Assembly: GCA_900314635.1 (NCBI GenBank)
Contig: OMVY01000011.1
Location: 1 to 64,000, forward strand
Direction of reading: 5' to 3'
Source of the DNA: an uncultured Methanobrevibacter sp.
Lineage (GTDB): Archaea; Methanobacteriota; Methanobacteria; Methanobacteriales; Methanobacteriaceae
DNA length: 64,000 nucleotides
Both the position numbers and the translations under genes were made by a program. Shown here piece after piece: positions 37,557 through 46,156 of the stretch (positions within the stretch are counted from its first letter, which is position 1; each line of letters opens with the position of its first letter). The notes under the pieces were generated by a model. The model was not told where the DNA came from and ran no database searches. It saw only the letters and a program-made list of their open reading frames with translations.

Positions 37557-37715
37557 TTTTTTCTCCCCGATTTTTTATTTTTGATTAATTTATTTTCATA
37601 TTTTTAATCAAATAATTGAATTAACATAATTTATTACTAATTTAATTTTTATTTTTAATAAATTTTATTCTTTTTATGATTTTTGTAGATTTTATTAACA
37701 AATATGAATGTTTAA

Positions 37716-38555
37716 TTAATTTTCTATAATATCATCAATGGTGTCTGAACTTACATTGATTAAATTCATATTTGTGTAGATGTTCTCCTCTTTATGTTTG
37801 GATATGAGTTCATTCATTTCATTTAGAATAATTGCTTTTGTAGGCATTATATCCTTGAATTCATTAACCCAGAAGTTTATTTCCACTTTTGGACCTGAAT
37901 CTGTAAATTCAAGAGGCCTGATGAATATCTTTTTAGTTTTATCCACTTGCTCGTACTGCATGATTATGTCGTTGAATTCCTTTTCAAATTCTAAAAGGTC
38001 TAAATAGTTTGGCAATGTGGAAACAACTCTCAGCCTATGGTCTTCATTTGGTTTGTAAATCTTATATGGTTTTGTAGACAATACAGAGTTTGGAACGATT
38101 ATTCTGTGCTGGTCTTGATTAATAAGATATGTATTTCTAAATCCGACTTTTCTAATAGTTCCCTTCTGCCCATCAACCTCTATGACCTTTCCAACTTCTA
38201 TCTGTTTGTCTGTAATGACGAATAGTCCGGATATGAAGTTGGATACGATGTCTTTTGAAGCAAAACCTACTGCAATACCTACGATTCCCAAACTGATGAC
38301 GATATTCTGTATATTGATTCCAATAAGCTGCAGGATCCAAGTGATGGCCAGTATGATTACCAGATATTTGAATAGGTCCTTGAATAGATAATGGGCTGTT
38401 AGATTCAAGTCATATCTTTTCTCAAGGATGCTTAAAACATATTCTCCAATTTTTATGACGATTAGAGAGCTTATTATAATCAGGATTATTGAAATAAATG
38501 TGCTTAAGTCAAAAAAGTTTAAGATTATCTCGAGTATCTGGTTTTCATAGTTCAT
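37716..38555 (-). CDS. small-conductance mechanosensitive channel, MscS type
   Basis: A 279-aa MscS-family channel. About three N-terminal helices precede the pore helix GIVGIAVGFASKDIVSNFISG. The beta domain follows (ITDKQIEVGKVIEVDGQKGTIRKVGFRNT, then IIVPNSVLSTKPYKIY), and a mixed C-terminal vestibule domain ends the protein. It relieves osmotic pressure. The frame extends ten residues further upstream, but AATGGTGAGAAA fits the ATG at 38555. It sits 76 bp downstream of rnz with the same orientation. Confidence 0.9.
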   Translation of the reverse strand: MNYENQILEIILNFFDLSTFISIILIIISSLIVIKIGEYVLSILEKRYDLNLTAHYLFKDLFKYLVIILAITWILQLIGINIQNIVISLGIVGIAVGFASKDIVSNFISGLFVITDKQIEVGKVIEVDGQKGTIRKVGFRNTYLINQDQHRIIVPNSVLSTKPYKIYKPNEDHRLRVVSTLPNYLDLLEFEKEFNDIIMQYEQVDKTKKIFIRPLEFTDSGPKVEINFWVNEFKDIMPTKAIILNEMNELISKHKEENIYTNMNLINVSSDTIDDIIEN

Positions 38556-38631
38556 TTTCTCACCATTTGAAAACAGTATTATCATTTATGGGTTTTGAAT
38601 TTTATTTAAAAGTTAGAAGATTATCTTTAAT

Positions 38632-39525
38632 TTATAAGTCTATTTTCATATAGTCCCTGGCTACTTTTGTATTCTTGAATACTTTCTGCGCTTCTGATTT
38701 TATATTTTTATCGCTAGTGTATCTGGTGCTTATGTGGGTCAGTACCAATTCATTCACATTCGCTTCTCTAGCTATTTCCGCAGCTTCAACTGATGTGGAG
38801 TGGGCATTATCAACAGCTCTTTGATAATCCTCTGCTTCATAAGTTGATTCATGAATCAGTATATCGCTGTCTCTTGCTAGCCTTATCATCGCCTCACAAG
38901 GCCTTGTATCTCCGGAATAGCTGATTTTCTTTCCTTTTTTCGCTTCACCAAGCACTTGTTCCGGTTTTATTATTCTGCCTTCAAATTCAACTTCCTCTCC
39001 ATTGTGAAGCTTTCCGTATAGGGGACCTGGTGGAATGCCCAGTTCTTCTGCCTTTTCTCTTAAAAAGAGGGGCTTTTTCTTTTCCCTTATGGAATATGCA
39101 TAGCTTGGGATATTGTGTTCCACTTTAGCGCATTCTACAACATAGTCTTCAGTTTCAATGACTGTTCCATCTTGAATTTCATGAATGTTTAAATTATAAT
39201 TTATCTGGAAGTATCCGAAGCTGCTGATTGCATTGATTATTTTATGCAGTCCTTTTGGACCGTAGATGTCCAGATCCTTTTCCCGTCCTCTAAATCCAAG
39301 GGATTGGATAAGGCCGCCCAGGCCTAATATATGATCTCCATGGAAATGGCTTATGAATATTTTTGTAATCTTCATAGGGCTTATTTTAGCTTCAATCAAT
39401 TGCCTCTGGGTTCCTTCTCCGCAATCAAAAAGCATGACTTCGGCAAATGCTCTAAGTGCAATTGAAGGGTGATTGCGCTCCAAAGTAGGCACGGCTGATG
39501 ATGTTCCTAAAAATATAATTTCCAT
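38632..39525 (-). CDS. rnz: ribonuclease Z (tRNA 3'-processing)
   Basis: A 297-aa metallo-beta-lactamase nuclease that removes the 3' trailer from tRNA precursors. The metal motif HFHGDHILG, the N-terminal FLGTSSAVPT, the SYSGDTRPC and HESTYEAED strands and the terminal LTHISTRY are all present. The short form of about 300 residues is typical of archaea. The start has AAGTGATTTT upstream. Confidence 0.93.
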   Translation of the reverse strand: MEIIFLGTSSAVPTLERNHPSIALRAFAEVMLFDCGEGTQRQLIEAKISPMKITKIFISHFHGDHILGLGGLIQSLGFRGREKDLDIYGPKGLHKIINAISSFGYFQINYNLNIHEIQDGTVIETEDYVVECAKVEHNIPSYAYSIREKKKPLFLREKAEELGIPPGPLYGKLHNGEEVEFEGRIIKPEQVLGEAKKGKKISYSGDTRPCEAMIRLARDSDILIHESTYEAEDYQRAVDNAHSTSVEAAEIAREANVNELVLTHISTRYTSDKNIKSEAQKVFKNTKVARDYMKIDL

Positions 39526-39710
39526 AAAATCACTTGATTTTTGTATTATTCAATATTTTGTCTGCTCCAGTTCTGTTATATAGAACGTTATCCTTTTTAA
39601 AAATAATTTTGAATTTTAACAATCTTAATTTTGTTAATCTAAATATATAAACTATGATGACAAATATCTAATTAAATATAATATTCTTATTACTTAGACT
39701 TGGTGTAAAC

Positions 39711-40541
39711 ATGGATGATATTATAAAATACATACTTGAGGAGGATATCGGATTTGGAGACATCACTTCCAATACCTTGATTCCAGAAGACAAGTGCTTT
39801 GATGCTCGCATTGTCTCCCGTGAGGAAGGGATTCTCGCAGGGGTTGAAATCATCAAATCATTATTCCAGGAATATGGCATCGAGGTCATCTCATCAATGA
39901 ATGATGGGGATGGAATAGCTGAAGGCGATGTCATATTGGAATTGTCCGGGAATGCAAGGACAATATTGACACTTGAGAGAACCGCCTTGAATCTTTTGAT
40001 GAGAATGTGTGGAGTAGCTACTGCAACCAATCGTGTTGCAGGCAAGGTGAGGGAAGTCAACCCTAAAATAAGAATTGCCGGAACTCGAAAGACAATGCCT
40101 GCCCTTAAAAGATTCGATAAGCTGGCAATAGCTATTGGCGGAGGAGATACTCACAGATACTCCCTCGATGACATGGTCATGATCAAGGACAACCATATTG
40201 CAGTAGTCGGTTCTGTGAAAGAGGCATTGGCTATTGCAAAGGAAAATATAAGCTTTTCCAAAAAGATAGAAATCGAAGTGGAGACAAAGGAGGATGCAAT
40301 CATTGCTGCCGAAGGAGGAGCGGATATCGTCATGTTTGATAACATGGGCTTTGAAGAGTCACAAGAGACTTTGAAGCTCCTTGAAGAGAAGAATCTGCGA
40401 GATAGGGTTCTAATTGAATTCTCAGGTGATGTCAACGAGGACAATATTCTTGATTATGCTCTTCTTGATGTGGATATTATTTCATTAGGCGCTTTGACCC
40501 ATTCAAGCAGAAGTTTGAATCTCGGTTTGGACATGGATTGA
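39711..40541 (+). CDS. nadC: nicotinate-nucleotide pyrophosphorylase (carboxylating)
   Basis: A 276-aa type II phosphoribosyltransferase that converts quinolinate and PRPP to nicotinate mononucleotide. The features are LEEDIGFGDITSNTLIP, LERTALNLLMRMCGVAT, AGTRKTMPALKRFDKLA, GGGDTHRYSLDDMVMIKDNHI and the C-terminal barrel VEVETKEDAIIAAEGGADIVMFDN. GGTGTAAAC precedes the ATG, and an AAATATAATATT lies about 30 bp upstream as a possible TATA element. Confidence 0.95.
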   Translation: MDDIIKYILEEDIGFGDITSNTLIPEDKCFDARIVSREEGILAGVEIIKSLFQEYGIEVISSMNDGDGIAEGDVILELSGNARTILTLERTALNLLMRMCGVATATNRVAGKVREVNPKIRIAGTRKTMPALKRFDKLAIAIGGGDTHRYSLDDMVMIKDNHIAVVGSVKEALAIAKENISFSKKIEIEVETKEDAIIAAEGGADIVMFDNMGFEESQETLKLLEEKNLRDRVLIEFSGDVNEDNILDYALLDVDIISLGALTHSSRSLNLGLDMD

Positions 40542-40630
40542 TCTCTAACCGTTTAGTTCTATAACTTTCAAACTAAAAAAGTTTTTATGCTATTAGTTTC
40601 AATATATTATTAATCATAAGAGGTGTTATC

Positions 40631-41131
40631 ATGGTAAAACTTGAAGATAAATCCTATGAGAAGATATCCGGTTTATTGAAGGATTACTTTGAAAATCCGG
40701 ATTTTGAATTGAACTATTTGATTAATGAAAGCACTATCGTGTTTTTCATCAATTTGAGTGTTAGCAAGGAACTTTCTCCAGATATCATTGAAATCATAGC
40801 CAGCGAGCTTGATGGTATTTTCAAAGGTTCCAACATAGTTAACCAGGAATACAGATACGTCTTTGACATTGATACCTGCTATGTTGAAGAAACCGCTCCA
40901 AACAGGGAAGAGCAATTAAAGGATGTTGAAGCAATCTTGAAAGACTTTTTCGATGATGACTTTATTTTCAACTACCTGTTGAGTGATGATACAATCACCT
41001 TCTTCTATAGCGTCAACAAGGCAAAAGACATACCAGATGATGTAATTGCTAAAATTGCAGATTGCATCGGTGGAGTTTATGAAAATACTCAAATCATTAA
41101 TCAGGAATACAGAGTTAAATTCAAATTATAA
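40631..41131 (+). CDS. 166-aa protein with internal duplication, unknown
   Basis: The protein consists of two similar halves of about 70 residues. Residues about 9-78 carry GLLKDYFENPDFELNYLINE and end NIVNQEYRYVF. Residues about 96-164 carry AILKDFFDDDFIFNYLLSDD and end QIINQEYRVKF. Both halves share DII/DVI and an acidic alpha-beta pattern, so the gene arose by tandem duplication of one domain. No family was recognised. AAGAGGTGTTATC provides a strong ribosome binding site. It follows nadC by 89 bp on the same strand. Confidence 0.75.
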   Translation: MVKLEDKSYEKISGLLKDYFENPDFELNYLINESTIVFFINLSVSKELSPDIIEIIASELDGIFKGSNIVNQEYRYVFDIDTCYVEETAPNREEQLKDVEAILKDFFDDDFIFNYLLSDDTITFFYSVNKAKDIPDDVIAKIADCIGGVYENTQIINQEYRVKFKL

Positions 41132-41714
41132 TATTTAACTCATTTTTTCTTTTTTTTTAGTTTTTCATTTTTATACTAACTTTTTTATTTTTTCTAATAT
41201 TCTTCAAATCCTAATTTTTGATAAAAAATTTTAAATGATGAAATTTTTATTTTAGTCAACTTTTTTTACTACCCTTTTAATGAATTTTCGCATTAATATT
41301 TTTTATACTTTTCACTATTTTTGCTATTTTTAAAAAAGGATTTTTTCATTTTTATTTGCCTATTGAATTATTAACTTTAGCTATTATAATTCGTATATAT
41401 TTGCCAATATCTATATGAAATATTAATCGTAAATGTCATAATTTTAGATACATTTATATATTCCTTTAAACAAATATCTAATTACACCTAGATAAGCAAA
41501 TGAAATTTATAGATTTTTTACAGTTTTTTCAAGTAAAACACTTAGTAAAATAATCTTGTTTTTATTTTTGCTTCTCTGTTATGAGTTTTAAAAAATATGG
41601 ATAAATTTTATGAAAATCAGCTTTTATGAATTAAAATTTATATTGCATTAGTTGTTTTAATTATTTTTCAGTGAATAATTCATAAAATTTATCTTAAATC
41701 TATGGAGGATTTAT
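41132..41714. other. 583-bp gene-free gap
   Basis: AT-rich sequence with T-run terminator candidates near 41140-41180 and TATA-like stretches near 41452-41462 and 41635. The latter is about 75 bp before the next gene and a plausible promoter for it. No ORF, RNA fold or tandem repeat was recognised. Confidence 0.5.
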
Positions 41715-42158
41715 ATGGCAGAAGAAGAATACACTGATGAGCAAATTGATGCTATGGAAGATGAAAAAGAAGATTTACCTTTTGCTAAGGCGGAAGTTGT
41801 CCGTTTAATGAAAGAGAATCTTGATGATGACAAAATGATTAGAGAACGTGTAAAAGTGGAAATGAACAAATTCCTGGGAGATGTTCTTAAAAATGTTTGT
41901 CAACAATTAAACGAGTATCCATACACAACCATCGAATATGAAATGCTCAAAGAGTCTATTTATCCATATACCAACATTAAAAGAATCAATCAGGAAAAAG
42001 AGAGAATCTTATTACACTTGGAAGCTATTAAAGCAGATTGTAATGCTTTATCCATGGATGTTCAAAAGACCCTTAAATTAAAAGATGTTATTGAAGAAGA
42101 CGAATTCACTCCTTTCATGTCAGCTCCTTCTGACGATGAGGACGAATTAGAGGAATAA
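41715..42158 (+). CDS. histone-fold-like protein with C-terminal coiled coil
   Basis: A 147-aa acidic protein. Residues about 20-85 ([20 protein letters not shown], then [16 protein letters not shown], then [13 protein letters not shown]) have the spacing of an archaeal histone fold: an opening LPxA...V.R.MKE helix, a long central helix and a TTIE...ML third helix. A long helix (about 90-130) and an acidic tail follow. Archaeal histones with extra C-terminal helices have been described. The assignment here is by pattern only, so a DNA-binding role is inference. TGGAGGATTTAT is a strong binding site. Confidence 0.7.
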   Translation: MAEEEYTDEQIDAMEDEKEDLPFAKAEVVRLMKENLDDDKMIRERVKVEMNKFLGDVLKNVCQQLNEYPYTTIEYEMLKESIYPYTNIKRINQEKERILLHLEAIKADCNALSMDVQKTLKLKDVIEEDEFTPFMSAPSDDEDELEE

Positions 42159-42174
42159 TTCCTCTATCTCTTTT

Positions 42175-42297
42175 TATTTTTCTATTTTTTGAATCTATTT
42201 TTTTAATTACTATCAAACTTTTTCTCGTGAATCTTTTTTTATTTTTCTATTTTTTGAATCTATTTTTTTAATTACTATCAAATTTTTTCTCGTGAAT
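42175..42297. repeat. 65-bp direct repeat, two copies
   Basis: Two nearly identical copies, with TCTATTTTTTGAATC at 42181 and 42246 (65 bp apart) and both ending TTTTCTCGTGAATC/G. They lie between the histone-like gene and the AAA+ gene. T runs within them could serve as terminators. Confidence 0.8.
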
Positions 42298-42431
42298 GCA
42301 TATGTATATTCTTATTGTAGAACTAACAGAACTAAGAACAATCAAGAATGCACCTATTTTTCAGCCGAAAATCTAAAATTTTGAACAAAACTTATATAAT
42401 CTTTATGTCTAAATTATTTTTAGGTATGATT

Positions 42432-43973
42432 ATGTTGGAATGGACCATTTCCACAAACTGCGGAAAAATTTTGGATAATTCAAAAAACATTTGTCCAGCA
42501 TGCAATGAAAAAACAGAAAAGTTAGGCATCGATTTTTTAAAAAATCGTCTGGCAAATTTAACCTTTGTAACTAAAACATTGGATATTCCATTGATTAAGG
42601 ATTATTGTCCTCAAATTAAATCACAGAATACAACCATTGAGATTATCATTCTAGATGATCTATTCAGATACTTTAGTTTTTTAAGTCTAAGCGACGGGGT
42701 AATAACTGACAGGGAACTGGAATTTATAAATGAGCTGCTTGAGAGAAACTATTCACAAGATGACATATCTCTCATGGGAGAGGATAAGCTCCTTGATGTT
42801 CCTTTGTCATTCGAATGTCTCCATGAGCTTGACACCTTTGCCCAGAACTTTGACATGACAAGTGTTAAGTCCTGCAATGATTTGTTTGAGGCTTATAAAT
42901 TCCTTGGCAAGTTTTTCATAACCGTTGATGAAAAGCTCGATGACGATGTCCTTGAAAAGTACGGGGATTATATAAATGACCTTGAAAATGCATTGGGGGA
43001 CTATTTGGCTGACGATTATGAAATGCCGGTTTTCAATCCAAAAGAAATCGGACAGTATGTTCCTGAAGAAGATGGTCTTTCAAAAGAAGTCAATCAGCAG
43101 ATTCCTGGAGAAGGGCATGATCTTTCAAATGAAATCGGATATCCTGATTCTGAAGAAGAACACAGTCTTGAGGAATATCTGGATAAATTAAACAAGCTTG
43201 TCGGACTTGAAAAGGTGAAAAAAGATGTAAATTCCTTAATCAATCTGGTTCAGATTAGAAAATTGAGAAAGGAGCGAGGCATAACTCAGCCTCCGATGAG
43301 TCTGCATCTAGTATTCAGCGGAAATCCCGGAACAGGTAAAACCACAGTTGCAAGATTATTGTCAAAGATCTACCATGAAATAGGCCTTTTGTCAAAAGGA
43401 CATCTCATAGAAACAGACAGGTCCGGATTGGTGGGTGGCTATGTTGGTCAAACTGCAATAAAGACAAAAGAAGTGATAACACAGGCAATGGGAGGCATAT
43501 TGTTCATCGACGAGGCATACTCTCTTTGCTCAGCATCTCAAAATGACTACGGTCAGGAGGCCATAAACACAATCCTAAAAGCAATGGAAGACAACCGTGA
43601 CGATTTGATAGTGATAGTTGCAGGATATCCTGAATTGATGGAGAGGTTCCTCCATTCAAATCCAGGTTTGGAATCAAGATTTAACAAATTCATATACTTT
43701 GATGATTACAATGCAGAGGAGCTCTATGAGATATTCTGGAAGATGTGTGATGATGCAAATCTGACAATCGATGGGCCTGGCGATGAATATGTGAAACAGT
43801 ACTTTGCAAAACTCTATGAACGCAAGCCTCAAAACTTTGCAAATGGAAGGGCGGTAAGGAACTTTTTTGAAGAGGTAATAACAGCTCAGGCAAACAGACT
43901 GGCTCCTAAAGAAAGCATAACTGATGAAGAATTAAATACTTTAACCTATGAAGACTTTTTGGTTGAGGATTAA
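42432..43973 (+). CDS. CbbX/SpoVK-type AAA+ ATPase with N-terminal helical domain
   Basis: A 513-aa protein. The N-terminal 25 residues look like a zinc ribbon (TNCGK and CPACNE) in which one expected Cys is missing. A helical domain (about 60-200) with SLSDGVITDRELEFINELL resembles TerB-like sequences. An acidic linker precedes the C-terminal AAA+ domain: LEKVKKDVNSLINL, Walker A SGNPGTGKTT, pore segment SGLVGGYVGQT, Walker B ILFIDEAYSL and arginine-finger region GLESRFNKF. CbbX/SpoVK-type ATPases remodel protein complexes; the client is unknown. The frame is open from 42348, but AGGTATGATT fits the ATG at 42432, which begins MLEWT. Confidence 0.85.
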   Translation: MLEWTISTNCGKILDNSKNICPACNEKTEKLGIDFLKNRLANLTFVTKTLDIPLIKDYCPQIKSQNTTIEIIILDDLFRYFSFLSLSDGVITDRELEFINELLERNYSQDDISLMGEDKLLDVPLSFECLHELDTFAQNFDMTSVKSCNDLFEAYKFLGKFFITVDEKLDDDVLEKYGDYINDLENALGDYLADDYEMPVFNPKEIGQYVPEEDGLSKEVNQQIPGEGHDLSNEIGYPDSEEEHSLEEYLDKLNKLVGLEKVKKDVNSLINLVQIRKLRKERGITQPPMSLHLVFSGNPGTGKTTVARLLSKIYHEIGLLSKGHLIETDRSGLVGGYVGQTAIKTKEVITQAMGGILFIDEAYSLCSASQNDYGQEAINTILKAMEDNRDDLIVIVAGYPELMERFLHSNPGLESRFNKFIYFDDYNAEELYEIFWKMCDDANLTIDGPGDEYVKQYFAKLYERKPQNFANGRAVRNFFEEVITAQANRLAPKESITDEELNTLTYEDFLVED

Positions 43974-44137
43974 AAATTCAAATGAGGATATGGTTGAAAA
44001 CCCCTAATTTTGAGGAATTGATAAATCCTATTAATGATTTTCAAAAATGAAAAATGTAATCCATATAAAAATTAAAAATAATTAGATATTTAAATGATAA
44101 ATATTAAAATAATATTACTTAAAAATAAGGTGATAAA

Positions 44138-44278
44138 ATGGCAAAACCAATTGCAAAAACTCCTGTTTTCGAAGGTGAGGATGCTATTGCTGTATTAAAA
44201 AAGATGAAGGAACCACCTACAAAAAAAGATAAAGAATTTGCTAAAAAAATCAGATCTCAAAGAAGAGTTTTGTTTTGA
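44138..44278 (+). CDS. 46-aa small protein, possible antitoxin
   Basis: The protein begins MAKPIAKTPVFEGEDAIAVL, and its second half is Lys/Arg-rich and ends SQRRVLF. The AAGGTGATAAA binding site is excellent and the codon usage looks normal, so it is likely real despite its size. I recall similar short proteins (xxxIxxTPxLxGEDA) next to toxin genes in methanogens, so an antitoxin role is possible but unproven. It converges with a GNAT gene with 23 bp between stops. Confidence 0.75.
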   Translation: MAKPIAKTPVFEGEDAIAVLKKMKEPPTKKDKEFAKKIRSQRRVLF

Positions 44279-44301
44279 TTCCTCAAATAATCATTTGAAA
44301 A

Positions 44302-44895
44302 TTAATCTTTAGAACAATTAATGTCTTTTAAATCTAAATAAAGAATAAAACTTCTATTAGGGTTCTGTTTTTTAATTTTATCTATTTTTTTTAAAGTTTC
44401 TGTATCACTTTTGCGGCTTGAAAAATTATTTTTCTTAACATAAAAATTCAATGATGTTGCATAAGCATCCACAGTTACAAATCTTAATCCAACTTTAGTT
44501 TTAGATAAGTTTAATATGCTGAGCAATATATTCCTTAAAATATGAGACCCAAGACCTTTTTTTGAATACTTTTTATCTATGGCAAGACGTCCTATTTTTA
44601 TTGCTGGTATTTCATTATTCTCGCTAATATCTAACTCTAATTTAATTTCTTTTTTTAAATTATTATTTTCTAGAGTTTTCAATTTTAAAGTATCAGTTAA
44701 TAAAGAAAAGAATCCAACAATCTCATTATCACAAATAACCAGTTGTGTTAAATTTAAATTCATATCTTGCTGTTTTAAAGCATCATTCTTTAAGAAATTT
44801 GTTAAATCATTGGAATCACATTCAAAGTTTGATAAATCATGTTTTTCATTTAAGATTTCAAAGTAATAATTTTCTTTAATGTATTCAATATCCAT
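44302..44895 (-). CDS. GNAT acetyltransferase (possible toxin-type)
   Basis: A 197-aa N-acetyltransferase. The N-terminal block LSNFECDSNDLTNFLKNDALKQQ resembles GNAT proteins such as the tRNA-acetylating TacT/AtaT toxins. The acetyl-CoA loop is LAIDKKYSKKGLGSHIL, and the late FVTVDAYATSLNFYVKKNNF strand completes the fold. No Shine-Dalgarno sequence is present. TATTTATAAG is centred about 24 bp upstream of the ATG (44914-44923), so the mRNA is probably leaderless. A toxin role rests only on resemblance and on the neighbouring 46-aa gene. Confidence 0.8.
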   Translation of the reverse strand: MDIEYIKENYYFEILNEKHDLSNFECDSNDLTNFLKNDALKQQDMNLNLTQLVICDNEIVGFFSLLTDTLKLKTLENNNLKKEIKLELDISENNEIPAIKIGRLAIDKKYSKKGLGSHILRNILLSILNLSKTKVGLRFVTVDAYATSLNFYVKKNNFSSRKSDTETLKKIDKIKKQNPNRSFILYLDLKDINCSKD

Positions 44896-44913
44896 GAATA
44901 TATTGTATTTTTG

Positions 44914-44923
44914 CTTATAAATA
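44914..44923 (-). promoter_or_regulatory. TATA box of the GNAT gene
   Basis: On the minus strand TATTTATAAG lies about 24 bp before the start codon, with no ribosome binding site in between. This fits a leaderless promoter. Confidence 0.5.
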
Positions 44924-45054
44924 AAATTAACTAATTATTTTACAAAATAAAGTTAATTTAATACTTTAAAATCAATTTAACAAGATTATATCAATTTTTT
45001 AAAATCAAATCAATATAATATTTAATTATTTTATAAAAATAACCGGTGGAAGAT

Positions 45055-45678
45055 TCATTCATCTTCCATTTCGTCCAGGTCTTCGTCATCATCATCGATT
45101 ATTACAAAACCTGTTCTCAAGTGCTTTAATTCTTCTTGGGTCAATGGTTCGGTCTTTGCATTGACATCCATTATCTGGCTTTGTCCGAAAGGATCTTCTA
45201 TGAGCAGAAGTGTTTCGTCTTCTCCGCTTAATAATCCTTCCAGCTTTTCAAGTACTGCATTTGCATTCTTTTGAGACTCGTCATCTGTAAATAATTTCAA
45301 AGCCTTCAATGTTGCGTCTATGAATCTTGTGATGACTCCTTCAATATTGGAAACATATCCTTCGGATTTTGGGCCAGGCTCCACTTTGATTCCGATTTCA
45401 GGAAGTGATACGGTTGCTGTTTGGGATCTTACCACTCTTGATGAGAGATTCTTTCCGGAAATCATCAGGCTGTGCTTTGCAGGTTCCTTCTGCTCAAGAG
45501 CCATTATGTCGTTGTGCTTGAATCCGCATTTCTCACATTCGATTGTGGATTCCATGACCTCTCCAAAATAAGCTATCTTATGAGTGATTGTAGTGTAATT
45601 TGCTGTTCCTTTTCCTCCGCATACTGGGCAGTCTGTTTTCATGCTTCCGCTTTCAAGAGTTTCATCTTTCTTAACCAT
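45055..45678 (-). CDS. ZPR1-type zinc-finger protein
   Basis: A 207-aa archaeal ZPR1-related protein with a single zinc finger (CPVCGGKGTANYTTI to IECEKCGFKHND, residues about 18-58). A ZPR1 beta domain follows, with LSSRVVRSQTATVSLPEIGIKVEPGPKSEGYVSN broken into strands, and an acidic tail ends the protein. Eukaryotic ZPR1 has two such modules and acts as a chaperone in eEF1A biogenesis; a similar role for the archaeal half-size form is inference. TTGGAGAATCGCA precedes the ATG. Confidence 0.88.
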   Translation of the reverse strand: MVKKDETLESGSMKTDCPVCGGKGTANYTTITHKIAYFGEVMESTIECEKCGFKHNDIMALEQKEPAKHSLMISGKNLSSRVVRSQTATVSLPEIGIKVEPGPKSEGYVSNIEGVITRFIDATLKALKLFTDDESQKNANAVLEKLEGLLSGEDETLLLIEDPFGQSQIMDVNAKTEPLTQEELKHLRTGFVIIDDDDEDLDEMEDE

Positions 45679-45828
45679 TGCGATTCTCCAAAATTTGTTA
45701 ATAAACTGTGTAAAATTAATTATTCATGCCAAATGGCAGGATTATTTTATTCTAAATAATAAACACTATTTTTAGTTTTATTTATACAAACTGTTAGTAC
45801 TTAAATTTATTCCATATTTTTAAAACTT

Positions 45829-45935
45829 AATTCCAAACATAATAGTTTAAATAATTATTTAAATGAATTAATTCCAAACATAATAGTTTAAATAATTATT
45901 TAAATGAATTAATTTCAAACATAATAGTTTAATAA
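45829..45935. repeat. 41-bp tandem repeat with internal palindrome
   Basis: Units at about 45831, 45872 and 45913 are 41 bp apart (TTCCAAACATAATAGTTTAA shared). The first two contain the perfect 18-bp palindrome TTTAAATAATTATTTAAA. They lie in the gap between the divergent ZPR1 and DUF1611 genes, so they may be regulatory. Confidence 0.85.
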
Positions 45936-46156
45936 TAATAAAAAATATATAAATATAATAAGTTATATTATCTTTTGTTGACTCATAATTTTATTGAAAG
46001 TTCCATAACAATTATGGCTTGACTTAGAGGTATAATCAATTTAATTAAAAATTCTTATGGAATTGTTTATTCATTTTTCATGAAATCCATTATTTCATGA
46101 TTTTTTATTTACACTGCCTTAAAGGCTATTATTTATTATAAACTAGGAGTGATTAC
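45936..46156 (+). promoter_or_regulatory. structured leader of the DUF1611 gene
   Basis: Two inverted repeats lie ahead of the TTG start. CCATAA-CAA-TTATGG is at 46003-46017. TCATGAAAT-CCATT-ATTTCATGA, with perfect 9-bp arms, is at 46078-46100 and is directly followed by TTTTTTA. The latter looks like a terminator or attenuator hairpin about 55 bp before the gene. The ligand or regulator, if any, is unknown. Confidence 0.5.

Noticed and set aside
46078-46100. known riboswitch
   Set aside because: The hairpin has no conserved aptamer motifs that I recognise for TPP, cobalamin, SAM, fluoride or preQ1 classes.
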